From positions 1 through 29,644 of the forward strand of contig JBBQGM010000065.1 of NCBI GenBank assembly GCA_038322995.1: a DNA stretch of 29,644 nucleotides, in the 5' to 3' direction. A program made the translations under genes and the position numbers. How positions within the stretch are numbered: position 1 is the stretch's first letter; every line of letters starts with the position of its first letter. A model generated the notes under the pieces. That model saw only the letters and a list, made by a program, of their open reading frames with translations, did not search any database and was not told the origin of the DNA. Source of the DNA: QHXQ01 sp038322995 (lineage in GTDB: Bacteria > Acidobacteriota > Blastocatellia > Pyrinomonadales > Pyrinomonadaceae). Below, piece after piece: positions 15,446 through 23,076 of the stretch.

Positions 15446-17875
15446 TTGGGTAGGCTCTTACAAGACTTGCGCTACGGTTTGCGTACGTTACGCAAACAAC
15501 CCGGCTTCACGGCCGTGGCGGTGCTGGCGCTGGCTCTGGGGATCGGCGCGAACACGGTCATCTTCAGCGCGGTCAATGCGCTGCTGCTGCGCCCTTTCTC
15601 GTTCCCGCAGATGGAACAACTCCTGGCCGTCTGGGAGTCGCGCGGCGCGAGCGGCGATCAACGCGACGGCTTCGCGCTCGCTAACTTTCTCGACGTGCGC
15701 GAGCGCACCACCTCGTTAGTGTCGGCCGCAGCCTACTCCGGCTGGTCGGCAAACTTGAGCGAAGGCGAGCAGCCGGAGCGCATCGAAGGCACGCTCGTCT
15801 CGCCGCAGTTCTTCGACGTGCTCAAAGAACGGCCGGCACTTGGCCGCACATTCCGGCCGGAAGAAGAAAAGTCGGGCGGCGATTCGGTCGTCATCATCAG
15901 CGACGGTCTCTGGCATCGCCGCTTCAACGCGGACGCCGGAATCGTCGGCCGGAGCGTGCGGATCAACGAGCGCAGCTTTACCGTCATCGGCGTTATGCCG
16001 CCGGCCTTCGACTTCCCGCAGGGCGGCAAAGAGTTATGGACACCGCTCACCGTCACACCTGAAGACGCGGCGAATCGCCAGGGGCATTACCTCCAGGTCA
16101 TCGCGCGCCTAAAACCGGGCACGCCGGCCGCGGCCGCGCAAAGCGAGTTAGCTGCGCTCGCGCAGAGACTCGCGGAGCAATACCCCGACACGAACGCGCA
16201 ACGCGGCTTCTTCGTCAAAGACCTGCGCCTGCACTACGTGCGCGGCCCACGGCTCAGCCTGCTTATCATGCTCGGCGCGGCCATGTTCGTGTTGCTCATC
16301 GCGTGCGCCAACGTGGCCAACTTGCAATTGATGCGCGGCGCAGCGCGGCAGAAAGAGATCGCGGTGCGGCTCGCGCTGGGCGCATCGCGCTGGCGCATCA
16401 TCCGGCAATTATTAACAGAGAGCGTCATGCTTGCGCTCGGCGGTGGTCTGCTCGGTCTGCTCTTGTCTGTGTGGGCGGTGGACGCGCTGGCGGCGATGAT
16501 GCCCGCGAACTTCGCACGCTACGTCAGCGGTTGGCGCAACTTCCAGATTGACTGGCGCGTGTTCTCGTTCACGCTCGGCGTCTCGCTCCTCACCGGCATC
16601 ATCTTCGGTCTCGCGCCCGCGCTCTTGGCCACGAAGACGAATCTCAACGAGGTGCTGAAAGAAGGCGGCCGCACCGCGCACGACGGCGGGCGCACACGCG
16701 CGCGCAGCTTGCTCGTCGTCGCGGAAGTCGCCTTGTCGCTCGTGCTGCTCGCGGGCGCGGGCTTGATGGTGCGCAGTTTCATGCGCATGCTTGATGTGCA
16801 GCCCGGCTTCGACGCACGCAACGTGCTGACGATGGAATTGTCGCTGCCTTATCGCAAGTACAAAGACCAACCGGAGATCACGCAGTTCTATACGCAACTG
16901 CTCAGGCGCGTCGAGACGCTGCCCGGCGTGACGGGCACGGGCCTGATCAACGTGCCGCCGCTCAGCCTGGACGACGACAGCACATTCTTCAACATCGATG
17001 GGCAGCCGGGTGTGCGCGGCACGTCTCCGCTCGCGGACTATCGCGTCATCACGCCCGGCTTGCTTGATACGCTTGGGATCTCGTTGCGCAAAGGGCGCAA
17101 CTTCACCGACCACGACACGCGCGATGCGCCGCCCGTCGTCCTGATCAGCGAGCGACTGGCGCACCGCTTCTTCCCCGACAGAGAGCCGTTAGGTCAGCAC
17201 CTCATGCTCGGCGATGAAGCGCGCGAGATCGTCGGCGTCGTGGGCAACGTGCGCTACAAGAGTTTCGTCAGCGAGGTCAACGACGAGCGGTTGCGCCCGT
17301 CCATCTACGTGCCGCACGCGCAGCGCGCGTACCGCGAAGTGTCGCTCGTCGTGCGCGCCGACGGGGCCGACCCGGCCGCGTTGACCGCCGCCGTGCGCGG
17401 GGAAGTGCGTGCGCTCGACAAAGATCAGCCGGTCTATAACGTGCGCACGATGCCGCAAATTTTTACTGAAGCAATGGCCCCGCAGCGGCTGTCGGCGTTC
17501 ATGTTCGCGGGCTTCGCGCTCATTGCGCTCTTGCTCGCGGCGGTCGGCCTCTACGCGGTCGTCTCCTATTCGGTCGCGCTGCGCACGCACGAGATCGGCG
17601 TGCGGATGGCTTTGGGCGCGCAGACCGGCGACGTGTTCAAGCTCATCATCGGCCACGGGCTAACGCTCATTGGCCTCGGCCTCGGCCTCGGCCTTCTGGG
17701 CGCGTTCGCCGTCACGCGCGCGTTAGCGAGCCTGCTCTACGGCGTCAGCGCGACAGATTTCGGTACGTTCATCGGCATCTCGCTGCTGCTCGGCGCAGTC
17801 GCCTTGCTGGCCTGCTACGTGCCGGCCCGGCGCGCCACGAAAGTCGATCCGATGGTGGCCCTGAGATACGAATAA
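15446..17875 (+). CDS. ADOP-family ABC permease 2 (TTG start)
   Basis: An 809-residue ADOP permease with the same two-half architecture as its neighbours. Distinct points: it starts with TTG behind a strong GGAGG, and the first periplasmic domain is class A (ALANFLDVRERT, with Val where the others have Trp). The FtsX core carries QLMRGAARQKEIAVRLALGASRW instead of the usual LLLARA, and the stretch before helix 4 has an aromatic-rich insert (NFARYVSGWRNFQIDWR). Helix 6 reads FALIALLLAAVGLYAVVSY and the second coupling motif is HEIGVRMALGAQTGDV. It ends in PARRATKVDPMVALRYE. It is separated from permease 1 by an 88-base gap holding an inverted repeat and from permease 3 by the strongest hairpin of the operon. 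Confidence 0.93.
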   Translation: MGRLLQDLRYGLRTLRKQPGFTAVAVLALALGIGANTVIFSAVNALLLRPFSFPQMEQLLAVWESRGASGDQRDGFALANFLDVRERTTSLVSAAAYSGWSANLSEGEQPERIEGTLVSPQFFDVLKERPALGRTFRPEEEKSGGDSVVIISDGLWHRRFNADAGIVGRSVRINERSFTVIGVMPPAFDFPQGGKELWTPLTVTPEDAANRQGHYLQVIARLKPGTPAAAAQSELAALAQRLAEQYPDTNAQRGFFVKDLRLHYVRGPRLSLLIMLGAAMFVLLIACANVANLQLMRGAARQKEIAVRLALGASRWRIIRQLLTESVMLALGGGLLGLLLSVWAVDALAAMMPANFARYVSGWRNFQIDWRVFSFTLGVSLLTGIIFGLAPALLATKTNLNEVLKEGGRTAHDGGRTRARSLLVVAEVALSLVLLAGAGLMVRSFMRMLDVQPGFDARNVLTMELSLPYRKYKDQPEITQFYTQLLRRVETLPGVTGTGLINVPPLSLDDDSTFFNIDGQPGVRGTSPLADYRVITPGLLDTLGISLRKGRNFTDHDTRDAPPVVLISERLAHRFFPDREPLGQHLMLGDEAREIVGVVGNVRYKSFVSEVNDERLRPSIYVPHAQRAYREVSLVVRADGADPAALTAAVRGEVRALDKDQPVYNVRTMPQIFTEAMAPQRLSAFMFAGFALIALLLAAVGLYAVVSYSVALRTHEIGVRMALGAQTGDVFKLIIGHGLTLIGLGLGLGLLGAFAVTRALASLLYGVSATDFGTFIGISLLLGAVALLACYVPARRATKVDPMVALRYE

Positions 17876-17879
17876 GCCG

Positions 17880-17954
17880 ATTGCGGAATGCGGAATGCGG
17901 ATTGAGAAACACCCTTGTCTCCTAATCCGCAATCCGCATTCTGCATTCCGCAAT
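17880..17954. repeat. 25-bp inverted repeat of heptamer arrays between permeases 2 and 3
   Basis: Left arm 17880-17904 consists of ATTGCGG, AATGCGG, AATGCGG, ATTG; the right arm 17930-17954 is its inverse with one difference, which in RNA would be a G-U pair. The loop is 25 bases and contains CTTGTCT (17914-17920). The right arm ends one base before the AGGAGG ribosome binding site of permease 3, so a folded transcript would place a long stem directly against it. Confidence 0.9.
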
Positions 17955-17960
17955 AGGAGG
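17955..17960 (+). promoter_or_regulatory. Ribosome binding site of permease 3
   Basis: AGGAGG, four bases before ATG 17965. A GTG at 17962 is in frame but only one base from the site, so ATG is preferred. The site abuts the 25-bp stem on its 5' side. Confidence 0.65.
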
Positions 17961-17964
17961 AGTG

Positions 17965-20547
17965 ATGGGCACGCTCTTACAAGACCTGCGCTACGGCACG
18001 CGAATGTTGAGCCGGACGCCAAGTTTCACGGCCATCGCCGTGTTGTCGCTGGCGCTTGGCATTGGCGCGAACACGGCCCTGTTCAGTGTGGTGGACGCAG
18101 TGCTGCTGAAGAAGCTGCCGGTGCCAGCGCCGGATCGGTTGGTACTCTTCAAATCGCTGGCCGGCCCGAATTTCAAGCCCGGCAATTATCACGGCAACGC
18201 CCGCCGCGAAGAGTCGGGGCTGATGGGCCGGACATCTTTCCCGTATCAAACCTACACGCGCTTTCGCGAGCAGCAGAGCGATGTGCTGACGGACGTGTTC
18301 GCGTTCGGCGACGTTAGTTTGAATGTGAATGCAGGCGGGCGCGCAGATGTCGCTGATGGGCAGGTCGTGTCGGGCAATTACTTCGCGAGCTTGGGCGTGC
18401 CCGCGCTCGTCGGGCGCACGTTCACCGATGCGGACGACAAAGCAGCGGCCCCGCCCGTCGCCGTACTAAGTCATCGTTACTGGCAGCGGCAGTTCAATGG
18501 CGACCCACTCGTTGTGGGCAAACAGATCAATCTCAATAACGTCGCGTTCACGGTTGTCGGCGTCACGCCGGCCGGCTTCGACGGGACGATGCAGGTCGGT
18601 TCGACGACCGATGTTTCGATCCCCATTGCGTGGGAACCGCAGGTCACCACCGAACGCTCGAATATGGCGGGCGCGGGCGCGGCATGGTGGTTGCGCCTGA
18701 TGGGCCGCTTAAAGCCCGGCGCGACAGCGGAACAAGCGCAAGCGAGTTTGGCTGGCGTCTTTCAACAGTCCGTGCTCGAACAGCGCGCCGCGCGGACGGC
18801 GCGGGCGTTAGGGCAAGGGGGCAAGCCCCTGCCGGAACTCGACCCGCACGATTATCCGCGCCTTGTCGTTGACTCCGGCAGTCGCGGCCAGATGAACACG
18901 CGGCAGTTCTATCGTCGCCCGCTCTACCTGTTGCTCGGCGTGGTCGGCCTTGTGCTGCTCATCGCGTGCGCCAACGTGGCGAACCTGCTCCTGGCACGGG
19001 CCGCCTCGCGCCAGAAAGAGATCGCAGTGCGGCTCGCGCTGGGTGCGAGTCGTTGGCGTCTGATCCGGCAATTGCTGACCGAGAGCGTGCTGCTGTCCAC
19101 GTTGGGCGGCGCGCTCGGTGTGCTGCTCGCATTCTGGATCAAGGACGGTTTGCTGGTGGCGAGCGAGTGGAGCGGGCGCGCGAGCGTGCTCAACCCGCAA
19201 CTCGATCTGCGCGTGCTTGGCTTTACGTTGGCACTGTCGCTTGTGACCGGCATCGTCTTCGGCCTCGTGCCCGCGTTACGCGCGACGCGCGTTGACCTGA
19301 CGCCCGCGCTCAAAGACAGCGTGCGGAGTTCGAGCCTCGCCTCGCGTTCGTGGCTAAGCAAGTCGCTCGTCGTGGCGCAGGTGGCCATGTCGTTGTTGCT
19401 GCTCGTCGGCGCGGGGCTGTTCGTGCGCACGCTGGTCAACCTCGAACGGGTCGAGACCGGCTTTAATGCGCGCAACCTGCTGTTGTTCACCGTCGAGCCG
19501 GCCTTGATCGGTTACAAGGCAGAGCGGCTGACGAATCTGTACGGACAGATGGCCGAGCGTATCGAAGCCGTGCCCGGCGTGAGCTCCGTCACATTCTCGC
19601 GCATGCCTTTGCTCTCAGGCAGCGAGAGCGACCGTAGCGTTTATCTGCCGAATGCGCCTGCTTTGGCGGACGGGAAGGTAACAGCGAACGGCGACGTTTA
19701 CCTCCATCAGGTGCGCGAGAACTTCCTTGAGGCGATGAGTATTCCGCTCCTCGCCGGGCGCAAGCTCACACCGCAGGACGATGCGCACGCGCCCAAAGTC
19801 GCCGTCGTCAACCAGACCTTCGCACGGCGTTTTTTCTCGGCCGAAAACCCGGTCGGCAAACGCTTCTGCTTCGACTCGCCGGACAAGGCCGGCGAAATCG
19901 AAATCATCGGCCTGGCCGGGGACGCGAAGTACACCAGCCAGCGCGACGATGTCCCGCCGACCGCTTACCTATCTTGGTTGCAAGAAGTGGGCAGCCTCGG
20001 CTCTGTGACCTTCGAGGTGCGCACGGTGGGCGAGCCATCTGTCGCCGTCAACGCTATCCGGCAAGCGGTGCGTGATGTGGACAGCAACCTGCCGCTCAAG
20101 GACATCAAGACGCAGATCGAGCAAGCCGACGAAACGCTCGCGCTGGAGCGTCTGTTCGCCAAGTTGTTAAGCCTGTTCGGCCTGCTCGCGCAACAACTCG
20201 CCTGCATCGGGTTGTACGGCGTGCTGGCGTGGTCTGTGGCGCAACGCACGCGCGAGATCGGCATCCGCATGGCCTTGGGCGCGAGTCGCACCGACGTGCT
20301 GAAAATGATCTTCCGGCAAGGTCTGACGTTGGTGCTCGTCGGCATCGCACTGGGGCTGGCGAGCGCCTATGCGTTGACCAAATATCTGGAAAGCTTGACG
20401 CGCATGTTGTACGGCGTGCAGCCGGCCGATCCGTTGACGTTCGGCGTGATCGCGGCGTTCCTCACGCTGGTCGCGCTCGGCGCTTGCTACATCCCGGCGC
20501 GGCGCGCGACGAAGGTCGATCCGATGGTGGCATTGAGATACGAATAG
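17965..20547 (+). CDS. ADOP-family ABC permease 3 (class B, long form)
   Basis: An 860-residue ADOP permease, about 50 residues longer than its neighbours. The extra length is in periplasmic domain 1: a GPNFKPGNYHGNARREESGL insert near residues 70-90, and a longer Arg/Gly-rich stretch before helix 2 (about 270-315: QRAARTARALGQGGKPLPEL, then SGSRGQMNTRQF). Domain 1 is class B (FPYQTYTRFREQQSD, VVSGNYFASLGVPALVG), shared only with permease 5. Coupling motifs are KEIAVRLALGASRW and REIGIRMALGASRTDV. Helix 6 is unusual, reading GLLAQQLACIGLYGVLAW, with two adjacent Gln in the membrane span. It ends in PARRATKVDPMVALRYE. Its stop codon overlaps the ribosome binding site of permease 4, so these two are probably translated together. 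Confidence 0.93.
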   Translation: MGTLLQDLRYGTRMLSRTPSFTAIAVLSLALGIGANTALFSVVDAVLLKKLPVPAPDRLVLFKSLAGPNFKPGNYHGNARREESGLMGRTSFPYQTYTRFREQQSDVLTDVFAFGDVSLNVNAGGRADVADGQVVSGNYFASLGVPALVGRTFTDADDKAAAPPVAVLSHRYWQRQFNGDPLVVGKQINLNNVAFTVVGVTPAGFDGTMQVGSTTDVSIPIAWEPQVTTERSNMAGAGAAWWLRLMGRLKPGATAEQAQASLAGVFQQSVLEQRAARTARALGQGGKPLPELDPHDYPRLVVDSGSRGQMNTRQFYRRPLYLLLGVVGLVLLIACANVANLLLARAASRQKEIAVRLALGASRWRLIRQLLTESVLLSTLGGALGVLLAFWIKDGLLVASEWSGRASVLNPQLDLRVLGFTLALSLVTGIVFGLVPALRATRVDLTPALKDSVRSSSLASRSWLSKSLVVAQVAMSLLLLVGAGLFVRTLVNLERVETGFNARNLLLFTVEPALIGYKAERLTNLYGQMAERIEAVPGVSSVTFSRMPLLSGSESDRSVYLPNAPALADGKVTANGDVYLHQVRENFLEAMSIPLLAGRKLTPQDDAHAPKVAVVNQTFARRFFSAENPVGKRFCFDSPDKAGEIEIIGLAGDAKYTSQRDDVPPTAYLSWLQEVGSLGSVTFEVRTVGEPSVAVNAIRQAVRDVDSNLPLKDIKTQIEQADETLALERLFAKLLSLFGLLAQQLACIGLYGVLAWSVAQRTREIGIRMALGASRTDVLKMIFRQGLTLVLVGIALGLASAYALTKYLESLTRMLYGVQPADPLTFGVIAAFLTLVALGACYIPARRATKVDPMVALRYE

Positions 20548-20551
20548 GAGG
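20546..20551 (+). promoter_or_regulatory. Ribosome binding site of permease 4 overlapping the permease 3 stop
   Basis: AGGAGG shares bases with the TAG stop of permease 3 (20545-20547) and is five bases from ATG 20557, a coupling arrangement not seen in the gaps that carry repeats. Confidence 0.75.
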
Positions 20552-20556
20552 GAAAG

Positions 20557-22992
20557 ATGGGCACGTTCTGGCAAGACCTGCGTTATGGCGCGCGAATCTT
20601 ATGGCAGAGTCTCGGTTTTACCGCCATCGCGCTTGGCGCGCTCGCGCTCGGCATCGGGGCGAATACAGCCATCTTCTCCGTGGTCAACGCGGTGCTGCTG
20701 CGCCCTTTGCAGTACCCGCATGCCGCCCGCATCGTGGCGATTGAAGAACTCAACGAGAAGGGCAGCCGCGTGCAAGTCACACCGGCGAACTTTCTCGACT
20801 GGCGGGCCCAGAGCACGTCGTTTGCCCACCTCGCCGCGATCTTCGCGCGCCCGGCGAACCTGACCGCCGGCGACGAAGCGGAGCGGATCGATCTGGCCAT
20901 GACTTCGGCCGACTTCTTTCAGGTCTTCGGTAGCGAGCCGCAACTCGGCCGTTTCTTCCTGCCCGACGAAGAGCGTGCGGGCCACAATCCCGTCGCCGTC
21001 ATTAGCTACGGTCTCTGGCAGCGACGTTTCGGCGGCGACCCGGCCACTATCGGCAAAGTAATCGCGCTCGACGGGCAGGCTTACACGGTCGTCGGCGTCG
21101 CGCCGGCGGGCTTCCAGTATCCCGATAAGACGGAGGTGTGGATTCCACCATTCCAACTCGTGCCCACGCTGAGCGCGCAGATGGACATTGCGCGGGCGCG
21201 TGGGTTCGGCTTCCTGAGCGCGGTCGGGTTACTCAAGCCGGGCGTGTCGGTCGCACAAGCGCACGCCGAGATGACCGCCATCACGGCCCGCCTGCGGCAG
21301 CGGTATCCCGACACGAACAACAAACGCTTCGATCAAGTGGTGGCGCTGCAAACACACCTCGTCGGCGATAGCGGCGCGGCGCTGTTGTTGCTGCTGGGGG
21401 CGGTGGCCCTCGTGTTGTTGATCGCGTGCGCGAACGTGGCGAACCTGCTCTTGGCGCGGGCCGCCTCGCGGCAGAAGGAGATCGCCGTCCGGCTCGCGCT
21501 GGGGGCGACGCGCCTGCGCCTCGTGCGCCAGTTGCTCGTCGAGAGCGTGTTGCTGGCGCTCGTCGGCGGCGCGCTCGGCTTGCTGTTGGGCTGGTGGGGC
21601 ATTGATTTGCTGCGTGGTCTGCTCCCGATTGACTTCCCCCGCGCGCAAGGCATCGGGGTGGATTGGCGCGTGCTCGGTTTCACGCTGCTCATGTCGCTTG
21701 TGACGGGCATCGTGTTCGGCCTCGCGCCTGCGCTCCAAGCCACGAACCCGGATGTCAACGAAGCGCTCAAGGAGAGCGCGCGGGGCGCTGCGGGCGGCGC
21801 GCACCGCAACCGCATGCGCTCGCTGCTCATCGTCTCCGAAGTCGCGCTGTCATTGGTGCTGCTCATCGGCGCGGGCTTGCTGTTCCGCAGTTTCCTCAGC
21901 TTGCAAGCGGTGGAGTTGGGCTTCCGCCCGCAACGCATTCTCACTTTCAGACTAACGCCTGCGGGCGCGAACTTCACACAAGACGCACACTATTCAGCTT
22001 TCTACAATCAGGTGGCCGAACGCATTAAGACGCTGCCGGGCGTGGACACGGTCGGGGTGATTAACACGCTGCCGCTCACGAAAGGGCCGACGGCCGGCTT
22101 CCGGGTCGAGGGCCGGCCGCTGCTCACACCGGACAAGTGGCCCGGCGTTAATTACCGCAACGTGAGCCCGGACTACTTCCGTGCCGTCAACGTCCCCATC
22201 TTGCAGGGCCGCGCGCTCGACGCACACGACAACGATGCTGCCCCGCTCGCCGTCGTCGTCAATCAAGCGCTCGTGCGCCGCGACTTCGCCGGTGAGAACC
22301 CGGTCGGCAAGCGGCTCAATCTTGGCGGCACGGGCCCCGACGGGCAACCGATCTGGTTCGAGATCGTGGGCGTGGTCGCGGACGTGCGCAGCCTTGAGCT
22401 CAACACCGAACCGACGCCGGAGCTTTACACCTCCTACCTGCAAGACGCGTTCGCCGGGATGTCTTTCGTTGTGCGCTCGGCGGTCGAGCCGGAGAGCTTG
22501 ATCCCGTCGGTGCGCGAAGCCGTGCGCCAGGTGGACAGAGCGCAGCCCGTTGCGGACTTCAAGGAACTAACGCAACTCGTGAGCGAGGCGGCTGCGCAAC
22601 CGCGCTTCAACTCGCTTATCCTCGGCATCTTCGCGGGCGTGGCGCTGCTGCTCGCGGCGGCGGGCATCTACGGCGTGATGTCTTACACGGTCACGCAACG
22701 CACACACGAGATCGGCGTGCGCCTGGCCTTGGGCGCGCAAGCCAGTGACGTGCTGCGGCTTGTCGTCGGGCAAGGCATCAAGCTAACGCTCATCGGTCTC
22801 GCGCTCGGTCTCGTCTGCGCCTTCGCACTAACGCGTGTCATGGCGACGCTGCTCTACGGCGTCGCGCCGACCGACCCGTTGACGTTCGCGGGTGGCGCGC
22901 TGTTGCTCGCTGGCGTCGCGCTCCTCGCCTGTTATGTACCGGCGCGGCGCGCGACCAAAGTCGATCCGATAGTGGCGCTACGCTACGAATAA
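20557..22992 (+). CDS. ADOP-family ABC permease 4
   Basis: An 811-residue ADOP permease with an intact two-half structure. The tag is GTFWQDLRYGARIL, and helix 1 carries ALGIGANTAIFSVVNAVLL. Periplasmic domain 1 is class A (ANFLDWRAQSTSF, YGLWQRRFGGDPATIGK, VVGVAPAGFQYPDKTEVWIP). The FtsX core has LLLARAASRQKEIAVRLALGATRLRL. Helix 5 is SEVALSLVLLIGAGLLFRSF. Domain 2 contains the conserved VSPDYFRAVNVPILQGR and ALVRRDFAGENPVGKRL. Helices 6-8 hold HEIGVRLALGAQASDV and end in PARRATKVDPIVALRYE. Its start is coupled to permease 3, while an 84-base gap with a heptamer array separates it from permease 5. Confidence 0.93.
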   Translation: MGTFWQDLRYGARILWQSLGFTAIALGALALGIGANTAIFSVVNAVLLRPLQYPHAARIVAIEELNEKGSRVQVTPANFLDWRAQSTSFAHLAAIFARPANLTAGDEAERIDLAMTSADFFQVFGSEPQLGRFFLPDEERAGHNPVAVISYGLWQRRFGGDPATIGKVIALDGQAYTVVGVAPAGFQYPDKTEVWIPPFQLVPTLSAQMDIARARGFGFLSAVGLLKPGVSVAQAHAEMTAITARLRQRYPDTNNKRFDQVVALQTHLVGDSGAALLLLLGAVALVLLIACANVANLLLARAASRQKEIAVRLALGATRLRLVRQLLVESVLLALVGGALGLLLGWWGIDLLRGLLPIDFPRAQGIGVDWRVLGFTLLMSLVTGIVFGLAPALQATNPDVNEALKESARGAAGGAHRNRMRSLLIVSEVALSLVLLIGAGLLFRSFLSLQAVELGFRPQRILTFRLTPAGANFTQDAHYSAFYNQVAERIKTLPGVDTVGVINTLPLTKGPTAGFRVEGRPLLTPDKWPGVNYRNVSPDYFRAVNVPILQGRALDAHDNDAAPLAVVVNQALVRRDFAGENPVGKRLNLGGTGPDGQPIWFEIVGVVADVRSLELNTEPTPELYTSYLQDAFAGMSFVVRSAVEPESLIPSVREAVRQVDRAQPVADFKELTQLVSEAAAQPRFNSLILGIFAGVALLLAAAGIYGVMSYTVTQRTHEIGVRLALGAQASDVLRLVVGQGIKLTLIGLALGLVCAFALTRVMATLLYGVAPTDPLTFAGGALLLAGVALLACYVPARRATKVDPIVALRYE

Positions 22993-22995
22993 AGC

Positions 22996-23050
22996 AGTGA
23001 CAAGTGACAAGTGACAAGTAAGCACTTGTCTTATCTCGTCACTTGTCACT
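22996..23050. repeat. Tandem heptamer array with inverted copy between permeases 4 and 5
   Basis: Three exact copies of AGTGACA (22996-23016) are followed by a partial fourth. A perfect 13-base inverse (23038-23050) matches 22996-23008 and equally 23003-23015, so two registers of pairing are possible. A nested 7-bp hairpin with tetraloop AAGC lies at 23013-23030. The loop side contains CTTGTCT (23025-23031), also present in the loop of the gap before permease 3. Confidence 0.9.
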
Positions 23051-23076
23051 CGGTAATGTTCTTGAGAGGTGGTGTG

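Noticed and set aside
13063..17164. Long minus-strand open frames (for example 13063-13662 and 16412-17164) opposite the permease genes
   Set aside because: They are rich in Arg, His, Asp and Glu in the pattern produced by the reverse complement of GC-rich membrane-protein codons, and they overlap well-supported paralogous genes completely.
10772..23050. Tandem repeats as a possible CRISPR array
   Set aside because: The units are 7 bases long, contiguous and without spacers, and no cas gene is nearby.
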